Shown: positions 46,522-55,267 of the stretch, piece by piece
Numbering within the stretch: position 1 is the stretch's first letter
Layout of the letters: every line of letters starts with the position of its first letter
Program-made: the position numbers and the translations under genes
The notes under the pieces: generated by a model
What the model was told of the DNA's origin: nothing
The model's database searches: none
The model's input: only the letters and a program-made list of their open reading frames with translations
Assembly (NCBI RefSeq): GCF_000559085.1
Contig: NZ_JALN02000001.1
Span: 1,674,001 to 1,738,000 of the forward strand
Direction of reading: 5' to 3'
DNA from: Mycolicibacterium aromaticivorans JS19b1 = JCM 16368
GTDB taxonomy: Bacteria; Actinomycetota; Actinomycetes; Mycobacteriales; Mycobacteriaceae
DNA: 64,000 nucleotides

Positions 46522-47685
46522 CTAACGAAGGCGCCGCACTGCCAGCGGCACCAGCAGCACAGTCGCAAAGCAGGCGCCGACCGCGCCCGAGATCAGCAGG
46601 GGCAGCCGGCCGTCGCCGCCCCACAGAAACCCGGCCCACAGCCCCGCGGCCAGCACCGCGAATCCGGTGGCACCCTGAAACACTCCCTGCGCACTGGCCT
46701 GCCGGTCCCCGGCGACGAGCGAGGAGATCCAGGCCTTGCCGACGCCGTCGGTGCATGCGGTGAACATCCCGTACGACGCGATCAGCAGCCACGCCGCAGT
46801 GGAATTGGTGGTCAACCCGAGCCCGATGTAGCCGACGGCGAAGAAGACCAGCCCGAAACCGAACACCGCCGACCGCGGCAGCCGGTCGGCCAGCACGCCC
46901 GCCGGGAAGCTGCCCAGCGCGTACACCAGGTTGTAGCCGACATAGGCAAGGATTACCTGCACCACACCGAAGCCGATCTCGTTGAGCCGCAACAGCAGTA
47001 ACGCGTCGGGGAAGTTGACCACCCCGAAGCCGACCAGCAGCGCGGTCACCCGCCAGTACCTGCGCGGCAGTTCCCGCAACCCCGCGAAGATCGGCGGCCG
47101 TGCGACTCGGGGCTCGGTGCGCCGGGGTTCGCGGACCAGCACGACCAACAGCACGGACAGCACCGCGGGCACGATCGCGATGTACAGCAGCGGCGCGATG
47201 TGGTGATCGAGTAGCTCGTAGCCCGCCAGCCCGAGCAGCGGCCCGACCACCGCACCCAGGGTGTCCATCGTGCGGTGGAAGCCGAATACCCTGCCGCGCA
47301 ATGGTTTATCGATTCCTTCGACCAGGAGTGCATCGCGCGGCGCGCCTCGGATCCCTTTACCGAGCCGGTCGACGACACGGCCGGCAAGCACGCCGGGCCA
47401 GGCCCCGGCGACGGCGATGATCACCTTGCCGAGCGCGGCCATCCCGTATCCCGTTGCGATCAAAGGCCGTTTGGCGAACCGGTCACCGAGCGGGCCCACC
47501 GCGAGCTTGGTCATCGAGGCGGCACCCTCCGCGGCCCCCTCGATGGCACCCACGACCGAAGGCGGCGCACCCAGCACCGCAGTCAGATAGATCGGAAGCA
47601 GCGGATAGAGCAGTTCACTCGCGGCGTCCTGCAGAAACGACACCGCCGAGAGCACCCGCACATTGCGGGTCAGCCACGCAGTCAT
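46522..47685 (-). CDS. MFS transporter
   Basis: A 387-residue major facilitator protein with about eleven to twelve helices. The family loop between helices 2 and 3 reads GPLGDRFAKRPLIATGY, and GVLADRLPRSAVFGFGLVFF marks the second half. Substrate is not deducible. It precedes cobF directly on the same strand (the cobF -10 covers its stop codon), so a link to cobalt or corrin metabolism is possible but not shown. It is divergent from the DUF2231 gene. Confidence 0.85.
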   Translation of the reverse strand: MTAWLTRNVRVLSAVSFLQDAASELLYPLLPIYLTAVLGAPPSVVGAIEGAAEGAASMTKLAVGPLGDRFAKRPLIATGYGMAALGKVIIAVAGAWPGVLAGRVVDRLGKGIRGAPRDALLVEGIDKPLRGRVFGFHRTMDTLGAVVGPLLGLAGYELLDHHIAPLLYIAIVPAVLSVLLVVLVREPRRTEPRVARPPIFAGLRELPRRYWRVTALLVGFGVVNFPDALLLLRLNEIGFGVVQVILAYVGYNLVYALGSFPAGVLADRLPRSAVFGFGLVFFAVGYIGLGLTTNSTAAWLLIASYGMFTACTDGVGKAWISSLVAGDRQASAQGVFQGATGFAVLAAGLWAGFLWGGDGRLPLLISGAVGACFATVLLVPLAVRRLR

Positions 47686-47713
47686 TACGGCCGATTATGT
47701 ACCACCCGCGCAG

Positions 47714-47719
47714 TAGTAT
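47714..47719 (+). promoter_or_regulatory. Leaderless -10 box for the DUF2231 gene
   Basis: TAGTAT fits TANNNT and ends 6 bases before the GTG at 47726. Confidence 0.55.
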
Positions 47720-47725
47720 TCGCCC

Positions 47726-48184
47726 GTGTCGACGTTCAACGGCCTGCCTGCTCACGTCCTACTCGTCCATTTCATCGTGGTTCTCGCGCCGCTGACCGCG
47801 GTCTTGGCCATCCTGTGCGCGGTGTGGCCCGCGGCCCGGCAGCGCCTGGTGTGGCTGGTGCTCACGCTGTCGCTGATCGTCACGGTGTTGACCCCGTTGA
47901 CCACCGACGCCGGCGAGTGGCTCGAGCACAAAGTCGGCCGGTCGCCCATTGTGCACACACACGCCGAGCTGGGCGACACGATGATCTTCTTCTCGCTGGC
48001 GCTGTTGGTCGCGGCGGTGCTGCTGGCGGTCGCGCATGTCAGCGCCGCCCGTGGCCGGTCGCTGTCGACGGTCTTCACAGCCGGCATCGCGGTGTTCGTG
48101 GTGGTGGTCGGTGTCGCGACGATCGTGCAGGTCTACCGGATCGGCGACTCAGGGGCGCAGGCCACCTGGAGCCAAAGAGCCTGA
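47726..48184 (+). CDS. DUF2231 membrane protein
   Basis: A 152-residue protein with four membrane helices. It starts STFNGLPAHVLLVHFIVVLA with the conserved PAHVLLVHF histidine block, has TDAGEWLEHKVG and HTHAELGDTM (conserved His residues facing one side), and IAVFVVVVGVATIVQVYRIG near the end. DUF2231 proteins may bind haem or metal through these histidines; the function is unknown. Leaderless GTG start. Confidence 0.85.
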   Translation: MSTFNGLPAHVLLVHFIVVLAPLTAVLAILCAVWPAARQRLVWLVLTLSLIVTVLTPLTTDAGEWLEHKVGRSPIVHTHAELGDTMIFFSLALLVAAVLLAVAHVSAARGRSLSTVFTAGIAVFVVVVGVATIVQVYRIGDSGAQATWSQRA

Positions 48185-48216
48185 CTCACAGCGATTTCAG
48201 CGGCGCCCGACACTGG

Positions 48217-49269
48217 TCAGCCGTGCAGAGTGATGCTGGGCGCCTCTCCGAACTCGGCACGGTAGACCTGGCTGAACCGCCCGGTGTGGGCGAAGCCCCA
48301 GCGGGTTGCGATGGCCGAGACGGTGTCGTGGGATGGGTCCGCGGCCAGAAGATCCCGGTGCGCGTGGTCTAGGCGGACCCGGCGCAGATATGCCATCGGG
48401 GTGGTGTCGAGGTGCCGCCGGAACATGTATTGCACGGCTCTGGGGGTGACGTTGATGGCGGAGGCGATATCGGCCATCGAGATGTCCCGTGCGCAGTTGA
48501 CCTGGATGAAGTCAATCGCCTGGCGCACCAGCGGAGCGCCGACCTGCGGGTACTCGACGTGTGTTGCGTCGGCGAAGGTGTTCGGGAAGACATGCAACAG
48601 CGTCGACGCAAGCAGCGAGACGGCACCGCCGACCACAAGCGAGGCGTCCTCCGGGCACCGGACACTCGTCAGAGTCGACGTCACGTAGTCGACGGTCGTT
48701 TCCCATTGCGCGGCTGCCGCATCCGATCGAGGCCGGTTGGAGGTGAAGCGAACCCCGGGTGCCCCATGGATCGCGGGGTCGCCGATGATCCGCTGCAGCG
48801 CCGCCGGCGGCAGCGCCGTCAGGGACACCTCGGCGTCCTCGGTCTTCGCCGAGCACGATCGACCTGGACGCACCGCGAGCGCCACGTCACCGGCGGCGCA
48901 TCGCTCACCCCGGGCCGCAGAGCCGATCTGCACGGCGCCCCCCTTCACCTCGGTGACGAGATAGCAGGGCCACTGGTCGGTTTCGAAGTTCAGCATTCCC
49001 GGAAACTCTGCCTCGGTGACGCTGACGTGGTCGATCTCCAACCGCGCTATCCGGATCGGACGATCGGGATCGAGCCCGTCGACGCGGCCGTGGGCGCCCC
49101 ACGCGCTCGCGATGAACGCGGCGGCCGTATCGGGATCGCCGGTGGTACAGGTGCTGTGCTGCGGGAGCACCGTGATACGAGCTGTGATCGTTCTTCCTGA
49201 CTTCACATGAACGCTTGAGCCACCAAGACGGTAACCGCAGTTCGCGGGGTTCACTCTGTGGATGACCAT
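48217..49269 (-). CDS. AraC-family transcriptional regulator
   Basis: A 350-residue regulator. The N-terminal 200 residues form an AraC-ligand-binding-like domain (FETDQWPCYLVTEVKGG). The C-terminal DNA-binding part has two helix-turn-helix units: ISMADIASAINVTPRAVQYM and YLRRVRLDHAHRDLLAADPS followed by VSAIATRWGFAHTGRFSQVYR. It is close to AraC regulators of aromatic or ring-hydroxylating dioxygenase genes. The start is uncertain: ATG 49269 has no ribosome site, and a GTG 60 bases inside is possible. It lies divergent from the F420 oxidoreductase gene and may control it. Confidence 0.85.
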   Translation of the reverse strand: MVIHRVNPANCGYRLGGSSVHVKSGRTITARITVLPQHSTCTTGDPDTAAAFIASAWGAHGRVDGLDPDRPIRIARLEIDHVSVTEAEFPGMLNFETDQWPCYLVTEVKGGAVQIGSAARGERCAAGDVALAVRPGRSCSAKTEDAEVSLTALPPAALQRIIGDPAIHGAPGVRFTSNRPRSDAAAAQWETTVDYVTSTLTSVRCPEDASLVVGGAVSLLASTLLHVFPNTFADATHVEYPQVGAPLVRQAIDFIQVNCARDISMADIASAINVTPRAVQYMFRRHLDTTPMAYLRRVRLDHAHRDLLAADPSHDTVSAIATRWGFAHTGRFSQVYRAEFGEAPSITLHG

Positions 49270-49370
49270 GAAGGAGCGTGGGCTCAGCTCGTGGAATCGA
49301 GAGTACTCCGAGCACGCTCGAAATCGACGGCGTTGAGCTCCCGTCCATCAGGATCTCCGACCACGACAGG

Positions 49371-49384
49371 TAGAACCCGTTCTA
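49371..49384. promoter_or_regulatory. KstR-type operator
   Basis: TAGAACCCGTTCTA is a palindrome with perfect six-base arms that exactly fits the KstR pattern TNNAACNNGTTNNA. It overlaps the first two bases of the -10 (TACTAT, 49383-49388) of the F420 oxidoreductase gene. KstR is the TetR-family repressor of cholesterol catabolism in mycobacteria. Confidence 0.75.
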
Positions 49385-49388
49385 CTAT
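49383..49388 (+). promoter_or_regulatory. Leaderless -10 box of the F420 oxidoreductase gene
   Basis: TACTAT fits TANNNT well and ends 6 bases before the ATG at 49395. Confidence 0.6.
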
Positions 49389-49394
49389 CGCCGC

Positions 49395-50267
49395 ATGCGA
49401 TTCACCTACGCCGAAGCGATGATCGATCCGTCCTTCTACATCCCGCTCGCGAAGGCCGTCGAGGCCGCCGGCTACGACGGGATGACGATTCCGGACAGCG
49501 TGGCCTATCCGTACGAGTCGGACTCCACCTATCCGTACACCCCGGACGGCAACCGGGAGTTTCTGGACGGCAAGCCGTTCATCGAGACGTTCCTGCTCAC
49601 CGCGGCGCTGGGCGCCGTGACCGAACGGCTCAAGTTCAATTTCTTCGTGCTCAAACTGCCGATCCGCCCGCCGGCCCTGGTGGCCAAGCAGGCCGGCTCG
49701 CTGGCCGCGCTGATCGGGAACCGCGTCGGACTCGGGGTCGGGACGAGTCCGTGGCCGGAGGACTACGAACTGATGGGGGTGCCGTTCGCCAAGCGGGGCA
49801 AGCGGATGGACGAATGCATCGAGATCATCCGCGGCCTCACCAGCGGTGACTACTTCGAATTCCACGGCGAGTTCTACGACATTCCCAAGACCAAGATGAC
49901 CCCGGCGCCGTCCGAACCGCTGCCCATCCTGATCGGCGGGCATGCCGACGCCGCGCTGCGGCGGGCCGCCCGCAATGACGGCTGGATGCACGGTGGCGGC
50001 ACCGACGATCTCGACGACCTGCTGGTCAAGCTCAACCGGTACCGGGAAGAAGAAGGCACGACTGACCGGCCTTTCGAAATCCACGTGATCTCACTCGACG
50101 CGTTCACGGTCGACGGTGTGAAACGCTTGGAGGACAAGGGAATCACCGACGTGATGGTCGGGTTCCGGCTTCCCTACATCAAGGGACCCGACACCGAGCC
50201 GCTGGACGACAAGATCCGCAATCTCGAGATGTTCGCCGAGCGGGTGATCGCGAAGGTCAACGGCTAG
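49395..50267 (+). CDS. LLM-class F420-dependent oxidoreductase (Rv0940c-like)
   Basis: A 290-residue luciferase-like protein: MRFTYAEAMIDPSFYIPLAK, RVGLGVGTSPWPEDYELMG, MDECIEIIRGLTSGDYFEFH and PLPILIGGHADAALRRAARN, ending with a helical tail. Probably binds F420; substrate unknown. The KstR-type box over its promoter places it in steroid catabolism, and the next gene is an enoyl-CoA hydratase (convergent, 4-base overlap). Confidence 0.87.
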   Translation: MRFTYAEAMIDPSFYIPLAKAVEAAGYDGMTIPDSVAYPYESDSTYPYTPDGNREFLDGKPFIETFLLTAALGAVTERLKFNFFVLKLPIRPPALVAKQAGSLAALIGNRVGLGVGTSPWPEDYELMGVPFAKRGKRMDECIEIIRGLTSGDYFEFHGEFYDIPKTKMTPAPSEPLPILIGGHADAALRRAARNDGWMHGGGTDDLDDLLVKLNRYREEEGTTDRPFEIHVISLDAFTVDGVKRLEDKGITDVMVGFRLPYIKGPDTEPLDDKIRNLEMFAERVIAKVNG

Positions 50268-51064
50268 AGCGCATCCCAGTTCGGGGCTCGCTTCTCGCGG
50301 TGCGCCATTGCGGCCTCGCGCGGGTTGTTGGTGAACCCGGTCAGGATTTGCGTCCGGTTCTCGATCTCCTTGGCGTGCCGCAGACTTGGCGCGTCCAGGG
50401 CCGCATTCAACCCGGTCTTGGTCTGCCAGACGCCGAACGCGTTGTTGGCAGCGATGCTGCGGGCCATCGCCAGGGCTGCGTCGGTCAGTGCGTCGTCGGC
50501 GACCACCGCGTGCGCCAGCCCGATCCGGTAGGCCTCGTCCGCGTCGATGATCCGCCCGGTGAGCATCATCTCCCGAGCCGCACCCGCGCCGACGATCTTC
50601 GGCAACAGGTAACTGGTGCCCATGTCCAGCGACGAAAATCCAGCCTTGATGAACACCGAACCGAAGCGCGCGGTCTGCGACGCGATCCGGATGTCGCAGT
50701 GCAGCGCATAGGCCAGTCCCCCACCGACGGCCACCCCGTTGACCGCCGCGACCACGGGGATGGGCAGTTCGTAGAGCCGGGTCAGTTGGTCGGCCAGCCG
50801 CACTTGGGCGTCGTAGGTCGTCTTGAATTCGGCAGCGGCCGGCTCGGTCCACGGCTTGCCGGTGCCGCTGAGGTCGGCGCCCGCGCAGAATCCCCGGCCC
50901 GCCCCGGTGAGGATGGCAACCCGGTACTTCCACGAACTCAGCCGGTCCAGGGCGTCGTCCACCCCGTCCATCAGTGCACCGTCGATCGCGTTGAGCAGAG
51001 TCGGCCGGTTCAGCGTGACCTGAGCAATTCCGTCTTCGAGCTCGTCGAATTCCACCGCAGACAT
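50264..51064 (-). CDS. Enoyl-CoA hydratase/isomerase family protein
   Basis: A 266-residue crotonase: GAGRGFCAGADLSGTG and AAVNGVAVGGGLAYALHCDI form the oxyanion hole, followed by FIKAGFSSLDMGTSYLLPKI, where the usual catalytic Glu site reads S-L-D. The C-terminal part has NPREAAMAHREKRAPNW. The ATG at 51064 has TAACGT (51077-51072) 7 bases upstream, a leaderless start; the open frame to 51148 is not supported. It is one of many EchA paralogues; substrate unknown. Confidence 0.86.
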   Translation of the reverse strand: MSAVEFDELEDGIAQVTLNRPTLLNAIDGALMDGVDDALDRLSSWKYRVAILTGAGRGFCAGADLSGTGKPWTEPAAAEFKTTYDAQVRLADQLTRLYELPIPVVAAVNGVAVGGGLAYALHCDIRIASQTARFGSVFIKAGFSSLDMGTSYLLPKIVGAGAAREMMLTGRIIDADEAYRIGLAHAVVADDALTDAALAMARSIAANNAFGVWQTKTGLNAALDAPSLRHAKEIENRTQILTGFTNNPREAAMAHREKRAPNWDAL

Positions 51065-51108
51065 GTGCTGCACGTTAGCGGTGCCGCAGGAGCGGGTACA
51101 GAGCGCCC

Positions 51109-51537
51109 ATGGCAACTGTTGACGTATCCGTGCCCTCTGACGTGGCACCGCAGCAGGCCTGGAAGCTGGCCTCTGATCTGAACCGCTTCGGCGAGTGGAT
51201 GACTATCTTCGCGGGTTGGCGCGGGTCGGTCCCGGAACAGATCGGTAAGGGTACCGAGGTCTCGTCACTGATCAAGGTCAAGGGGTTTCGCAACACCATT
51301 CACTGGCGGGTCACGAAATACGACGAGCCGCGCACGATCGAGCTGCGTGGCACCGGCTGGCCCGCCGTCCGGATCTGCATCACGATGAACGTGGCCGAGA
51401 TCGATCAGCGCACCTGCTTCCACCTGATCGCCGACATCTCCGGCGGCGTCCTCAACGGGGCGGTCGGGCGTCTGGTGGCGCGCGTGCTGGAGTCTGACGT
51501 GCGCAAATCGGTATCGAATCTGGCCGCGCTGGCCTGA
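51109..51537 (+). CDS. SRPBCC-family protein
   Basis: A 142-residue START/Bet v1-like protein: TVDVSVPSDVAPQQAWKLAS, a hydrophobic ligand cavity with WRVTKYDEPRTIELRG, and a C-terminal long helix VGRLVARVLESDVRKSVSNL. Similar mycobacterial proteins (polyketide-cyclase-like, Rv0910-type) have been described as lipid binders or toxins; nothing here decides. Divergent from the enoyl-CoA hydratase gene. Confidence 0.8.
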   Translation: MATVDVSVPSDVAPQQAWKLASDLNRFGEWMTIFAGWRGSVPEQIGKGTEVSSLIKVKGFRNTIHWRVTKYDEPRTIELRGTGWPAVRICITMNVAEIDQRTCFHLIADISGGVLNGAVGRLVARVLESDVRKSVSNLAALA

Positions 51538-51652
51538 CTGCGTACCGCTCGGCGCAGATGCGGGTGCGTTCGGCGACGGAGACGTGGTAGATGACGTCTG
51601 CGTCACATGATCGCGCTACCGTGCTTACACCCAACGACGGGAGGAAGCCGGG

Positions 51653-53521
51653 ATGGGCGGGTATCGCCAACTGTTCGACGCCAGCGTGGCTGACGCGGGA
51701 GAGTTCTGGGCGCAGGCCGCGGATGCGGTCACGTGGACTCGTGCGCCGCAGCGCATTCTCGATGACAGCAACCCGCCGTTCTACCGGTGGTTCCCCGACG
51801 CCGAGCTGAACACGTGCGCGAACGCGCTCGACCGGCACATCGCCGAGCGCGGCGACCAGGCCGCACTGATCTACGATTCGCCGGTCACCGGCAGTCAGCG
51901 GGTCTACACCTACCGCGAATTGCTCGACGAGACAGCACGATTCGCGGGTGCACTGCGCAACCTCGGGGTCGGTAAGGGTGACCGCGTGGTGCTGTACATG
52001 CCGATGATCCCCGAAGCGGTGGTCGCGATGCTGGCGTGCGCCCGCCTGGGTGCGGTGCACTCGGTGGTATTCGGTGGGTTCGCCGCGCACGAGTTGGCCA
52101 CCCGGATCGACGACGCAGAGCCAATCGTGGTCGTCTCGGCGTCGTGCGGCGTCGAGCCGACCCGGGTGGTGCAGTACAAGCCGATGCTCGACCATGCGTT
52201 GGAGCTTGCGTCCCACAAGCCTGATGCATGCGTGATCGTGCAGCGGGACAAGCGCGCCTGCGATCTGGTCGACGGCCGTGACATCGACTGGTCTGCCGCG
52301 ATGGCGGACGCTGTCCCCGCCGATCCCGTGCCGGTGGCCGCGACCGATCCGTTGTATGTGCTCTACACCTCCGGCACGACGGGCAAGCCCAAGGGGATCG
52401 TCCGCGACAACGGCGGTCACGCCGTCGCACTGCTCTGGAGCATGCGGCACATCTACGACATCGACCCCGGCGACGTGTTCTGGGCGGCCTCCGACGTCGG
52501 GTGGGTGGTCGGCCACTCCTACATCGTGTACGGCCCGCTGCTGGCCGGCTCCACCACGGTGCTCTATGAGGGAAAGCCCATCGGCACACCGGATCCCGGC
52601 GCGTTCTGGCGGGTGGTGTCCGAGCACGGGGTGAAAGCCTTGTTCACCGCACCGACCGCGATCCGCGCGATCCGCAAGGAGGATCCGCAGGCCTTGCACG
52701 CCGATCGCTACGACCTGTCGTCTCTGAAGTATCTGTTCCAGGCCGGTGAACGGCTGGACCCGGACACCTACGCCTGGGCATCGGCGAAACTCGGTGTGCC
52801 CGTTGTCGATCACTGGTGGCAGACCGAAACGGGTTGGGCGATCGCCGCCAATCCCATGGGGGTGGAGCATCTTCCGCTCAAGGCGGGCTCACCGACCGTA
52901 CCGATGCCGGGCTACGACGTGCAGATCCTGCGGGTGGACGGCAGCCGCTGCGAGCCGAATGAGGAGGGTGCGATCTGCATCAGCCTGCCGCTGCCGCCGG
53001 GAACGCTGCCGACGCTGTGGGGTGACGACGCGCGCTACGAGGCGTCGTATCTGTGCGAGCACCCGGGCTACTACCTGACCGGCGACGGCGGGTACCTCGA
53101 CGAGGACGGCTACCTGTTCGTGATGGGCCGCATCGACGATGTGATAAATGTTGCGGGACACCGGTTGTCGACCGGATCGATTGAAGCGGTGCTGGCCGGA
53201 CATCCCGCGGTGGCCGAATGCGCGGTGATCGGCGTGGCCGACGAGATCAAGGGTCAGGTGCCGCGCGGCTTCGTGGTGCTGAAGTCGGGGGCGTCGGCCG
53301 AGGGTCTGGCCGAGGAGTTGGTGGCCGCGGTCCGGGAGGAGATCGGTGCCGTGGCCTGCTTCCGGTTGGTCGATGTGGTTCCGGCGCTGCCGAAAACACG
53401 ATCCGGCAAGATCCTGCGCAAGACGATGCGCGGCATCGCGCACGGCAAAGACGAGCCGGTGCCGTCGACCATCGAAGACCCGGCCGTGCTGGACACCCTG
53501 CGCCCGATCCTGCAGGGGTAG
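51653..53521 (+). CDS. Propionyl/acetyl-CoA synthetase family (PrpE type)
   Basis: A 622-residue AMP-forming acyl-CoA synthetase. Seen: the P-loop YTSGTTGKPKGIVRDNGG, WWQTETGWAIAANPMG, TGDGGYLDEDGYLFVMGR and the C-terminal TRSGKILRKTMR with the acetylation-sensitive lysine. It resembles the ACSS3/PrpE type that makes propionyl- or acetyl-CoA more than longer-chain FadD proteins. The ATG at 51653 follows GGGAGGAAG. It may supply the CoA thioesters used by the adjacent hydratase; transcriptionally it looks independent. Confidence 0.88.
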   Translation: MGGYRQLFDASVADAGEFWAQAADAVTWTRAPQRILDDSNPPFYRWFPDAELNTCANALDRHIAERGDQAALIYDSPVTGSQRVYTYRELLDETARFAGALRNLGVGKGDRVVLYMPMIPEAVVAMLACARLGAVHSVVFGGFAAHELATRIDDAEPIVVVSASCGVEPTRVVQYKPMLDHALELASHKPDACVIVQRDKRACDLVDGRDIDWSAAMADAVPADPVPVAATDPLYVLYTSGTTGKPKGIVRDNGGHAVALLWSMRHIYDIDPGDVFWAASDVGWVVGHSYIVYGPLLAGSTTVLYEGKPIGTPDPGAFWRVVSEHGVKALFTAPTAIRAIRKEDPQALHADRYDLSSLKYLFQAGERLDPDTYAWASAKLGVPVVDHWWQTETGWAIAANPMGVEHLPLKAGSPTVPMPGYDVQILRVDGSRCEPNEEGAICISLPLPPGTLPTLWGDDARYEASYLCEHPGYYLTGDGGYLDEDGYLFVMGRIDDVINVAGHRLSTGSIEAVLAGHPAVAECAVIGVADEIKGQVPRGFVVLKSGASAEGLAEELVAAVREEIGAVACFRLVDVVPALPKTRSGKILRKTMRGIAHGKDEPVPSTIEDPAVLDTLRPILQG

Positions 53522-53534
53522 GGCGGTGGCCAGG

Positions 53535-53551
53535 TTGAAGATTGCCTGAAG
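53535..53551 (-). promoter_or_regulatory. Direct-repeat box linked to the adjacent response regulator
   Basis: On the minus strand CTTCAG-GCAAT-CTTCAA has an 11-base period. The same box, CTTCAG-CCCAC-CTTCAG, lies between the response regulator and the DUF1800 gene (56028-56044). It is about 100 bases upstream of the small secreted protein start. Confidence 0.55.
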
Positions 53552-53652
53552 ATCGCGCGCGATACCCCGTCCGCCGCCGCCTGAGCCGCTAGCGTCGAAC
53601 CCCGGTACTCCCCTTGGAATACCGAATTCTCGGGGAAGAAAGGATTGCGATC

Positions 53653-53901
53653 ATGTACATCTCCCGACTCCGAATGATCGTCGGTGCGACCGCCGCGGCG
53701 ATAGGGTTCAGCCTGCTGGGGGCCGGTACCGCATTCGCGGTGCAGACCCACATGCTCAACGCACGCGACGATCTACAGTCCGCACAGAACCAGTTGCAGC
53801 AGGCCATCCCCGACAAGGACGGCCACCGCGTCGATGCCATCAACCTGGTCCAGCAAGCTATCGACCAGGTCAACCTCGGCATCCAGGCCGGCGCACAGTA
53901 G
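53653..53901 (+). CDS. Small secreted helical protein (DKxGHR family)
   Basis: An 82-residue exported protein. The signal peptide is residues 1-29 (MIVGATAAAIGFSLLGAGTA then FA). The 53-residue mature part is helical: MLNARDDLQSAQNQLQQAIP, DKDGHRVDAINLVQQAIDQV, ending NLGIQAGAQ. Small exported proteins with a DK-G-HR motif followed by AI..V..GI occur widely in proteobacteria and mycobacteria, with no known function. The ATG at 53653 follows GAAAGGATT. Its end is 7 bases from the convergent histidine kinase gene, and its upstream repeat is shared with the DUF1800 promoter. Confidence 0.82.
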   Translation: MYISRLRMIVGATAAAIGFSLLGAGTAFAVQTHMLNARDDLQSAQNQLQQAIPDKDGHRVDAINLVQQAIDQVNLGIQAGAQ

Positions 53902-53908
53902 AGGATCG

Positions 53909-55267
53909 TCAGCCGGCGCCGGATGTCGCGGCCGAATACGCGGGCAACGTCAGCTCGAACGCCGCACCGGCCACGCCAGGGTCAGGGCGTCTGCAGGTGA
54001 GGTCGCCGCCATGCGCGCGGGCGATGCCGCGCGCGATCGTCAGGCCCAGTCCGCTGCCACCGCTCGGGTTGCGGCCGCCGTCCAACCGGACCAGACGCTC
54101 GAAGATCCGCTCCCGATCCACGGCAGGAACGCCGGGACCTTCGTCGTACACAACGACAGTGATGATGTCGCCCAGGCCGGATATCAACGTGTGCACGGCC
54201 TTTCCCGGTGGCGTGACAGCGCACGCATTGTTGAACAGGTTCGCCATCACTTGACCAATTCGCGCCGGGTCGGCCCAGGCGACCGCGCTGGGACCGTCCA
54301 CCAGGACTGGCACGCGAAGCGAAATCGCCGCTCGCTCGGCTTGCTGGAGGCAGATCTGCCGCACATCCGTGGGCTCGCACGCCAGCCGCAAACCGGTGTC
54401 GATGCGGGCTACGTCGAGCAGATCCTCGACGAGACGCCCGGCGTGGCGCGCCTCGCGGCCCAGGGCGAGCAGCAGCCGGTGCCGATGCGGGTCGGGGTTG
54501 TCGTCGGGCTGCGCCAGCACGGCTTCGGTCGCCGCCGCGATTCCCGCAATCGGCGTACGCAGCTCGTGTGCCGCGTCGCCGATGAACTGGCGTAACGCCA
54601 ACTCGGAGTCCGTGGCCCGTTTTTCGGCCCCTTCCAGAGCGTCGAGCATTTCGTCGAAAGCCTCTGCGGCGCGCCCTAATTCACTGCCGCGGTCCAGTTG
54701 GAGTCGCTCGCCGCGACGTCCGGCGGTGATGCTGCGCGCGAGCCCGACCAGCCGGTCCAGTGGCGCCAAGGCTATGCGCGCCGTCAGCGGCACGATGATC
54801 AAGACGACCACCACAGCGACCATGGCGACAATGAGCAGGATCTGGATGACACGGGATCGCACCTGTGCCATCAACGGGGCATCCACCTGCAGGGTCAGCC
54901 GGGCGCCGTTGACCGCCGAGTGCGGTGCGGTGAGGGTGATTGTCCGAGTACGGGCGGTGCTGTCGCGCAACGGACGGTCGTCGAGTGCGCCGAACACGCG
55001 CCCGTCGCCGAGCTCCAGTCGGGTACGCACCGATGCGGACTGCAACCGCGACACCAATTGCTGGGGCGGGGTGTCATGAGCTGCCAGCTGCTTGGCGAAC
55101 TGGGCATGCTCGGTGAGGATCGCACCCACCGAGCGATCCACCACGACCGACATCGCCGAATAGACGATCCCGACCACCGCGGCCAGAACCACGACAAACA
55201 CCAGAAGCGTCGCCAGCGTGACCCGCCGGCTGAGCGACACCGATGACCGAAACCCCGTCGCTTTCAC
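53909..55267 (-). CDS. Sensor histidine kinase
   Basis: A 452-residue kinase with two membrane helices (about 18-39 and 140-163) around an extracytoplasmic domain of about 100 residues, a HAMP domain, and the H box IGDAAHELRTPIAGIAAATE with His234. N and G boxes: MANLFNNACAV, DEGPGVP, GSGLGLTIARG. It overlaps the response regulator gene by 4 bases and must be its partner. No name is recognised. The sensor region is unlike MprB in this window. Confidence 0.92.
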   Translation of the reverse strand: MKATGFRSSVSLSRRVTLATLLVFVVVLAAVVGIVYSAMSVVVDRSVGAILTEHAQFAKQLAAHDTPPQQLVSRLQSASVRTRLELGDGRVFGALDDRPLRDSTARTRTITLTAPHSAVNGARLTLQVDAPLMAQVRSRVIQILLIVAMVAVVVVLIIVPLTARIALAPLDRLVGLARSITAGRRGERLQLDRGSELGRAAEAFDEMLDALEGAEKRATDSELALRQFIGDAAHELRTPIAGIAAATEAVLAQPDDNPDPHRHRLLLALGREARHAGRLVEDLLDVARIDTGLRLACEPTDVRQICLQQAERAAISLRVPVLVDGPSAVAWADPARIGQVMANLFNNACAVTPPGKAVHTLISGLGDIITVVVYDEGPGVPAVDRERIFERLVRLDGGRNPSGGSGLGLTIARGIARAHGGDLTCRRPDPGVAGAAFELTLPAYSAATSGAG

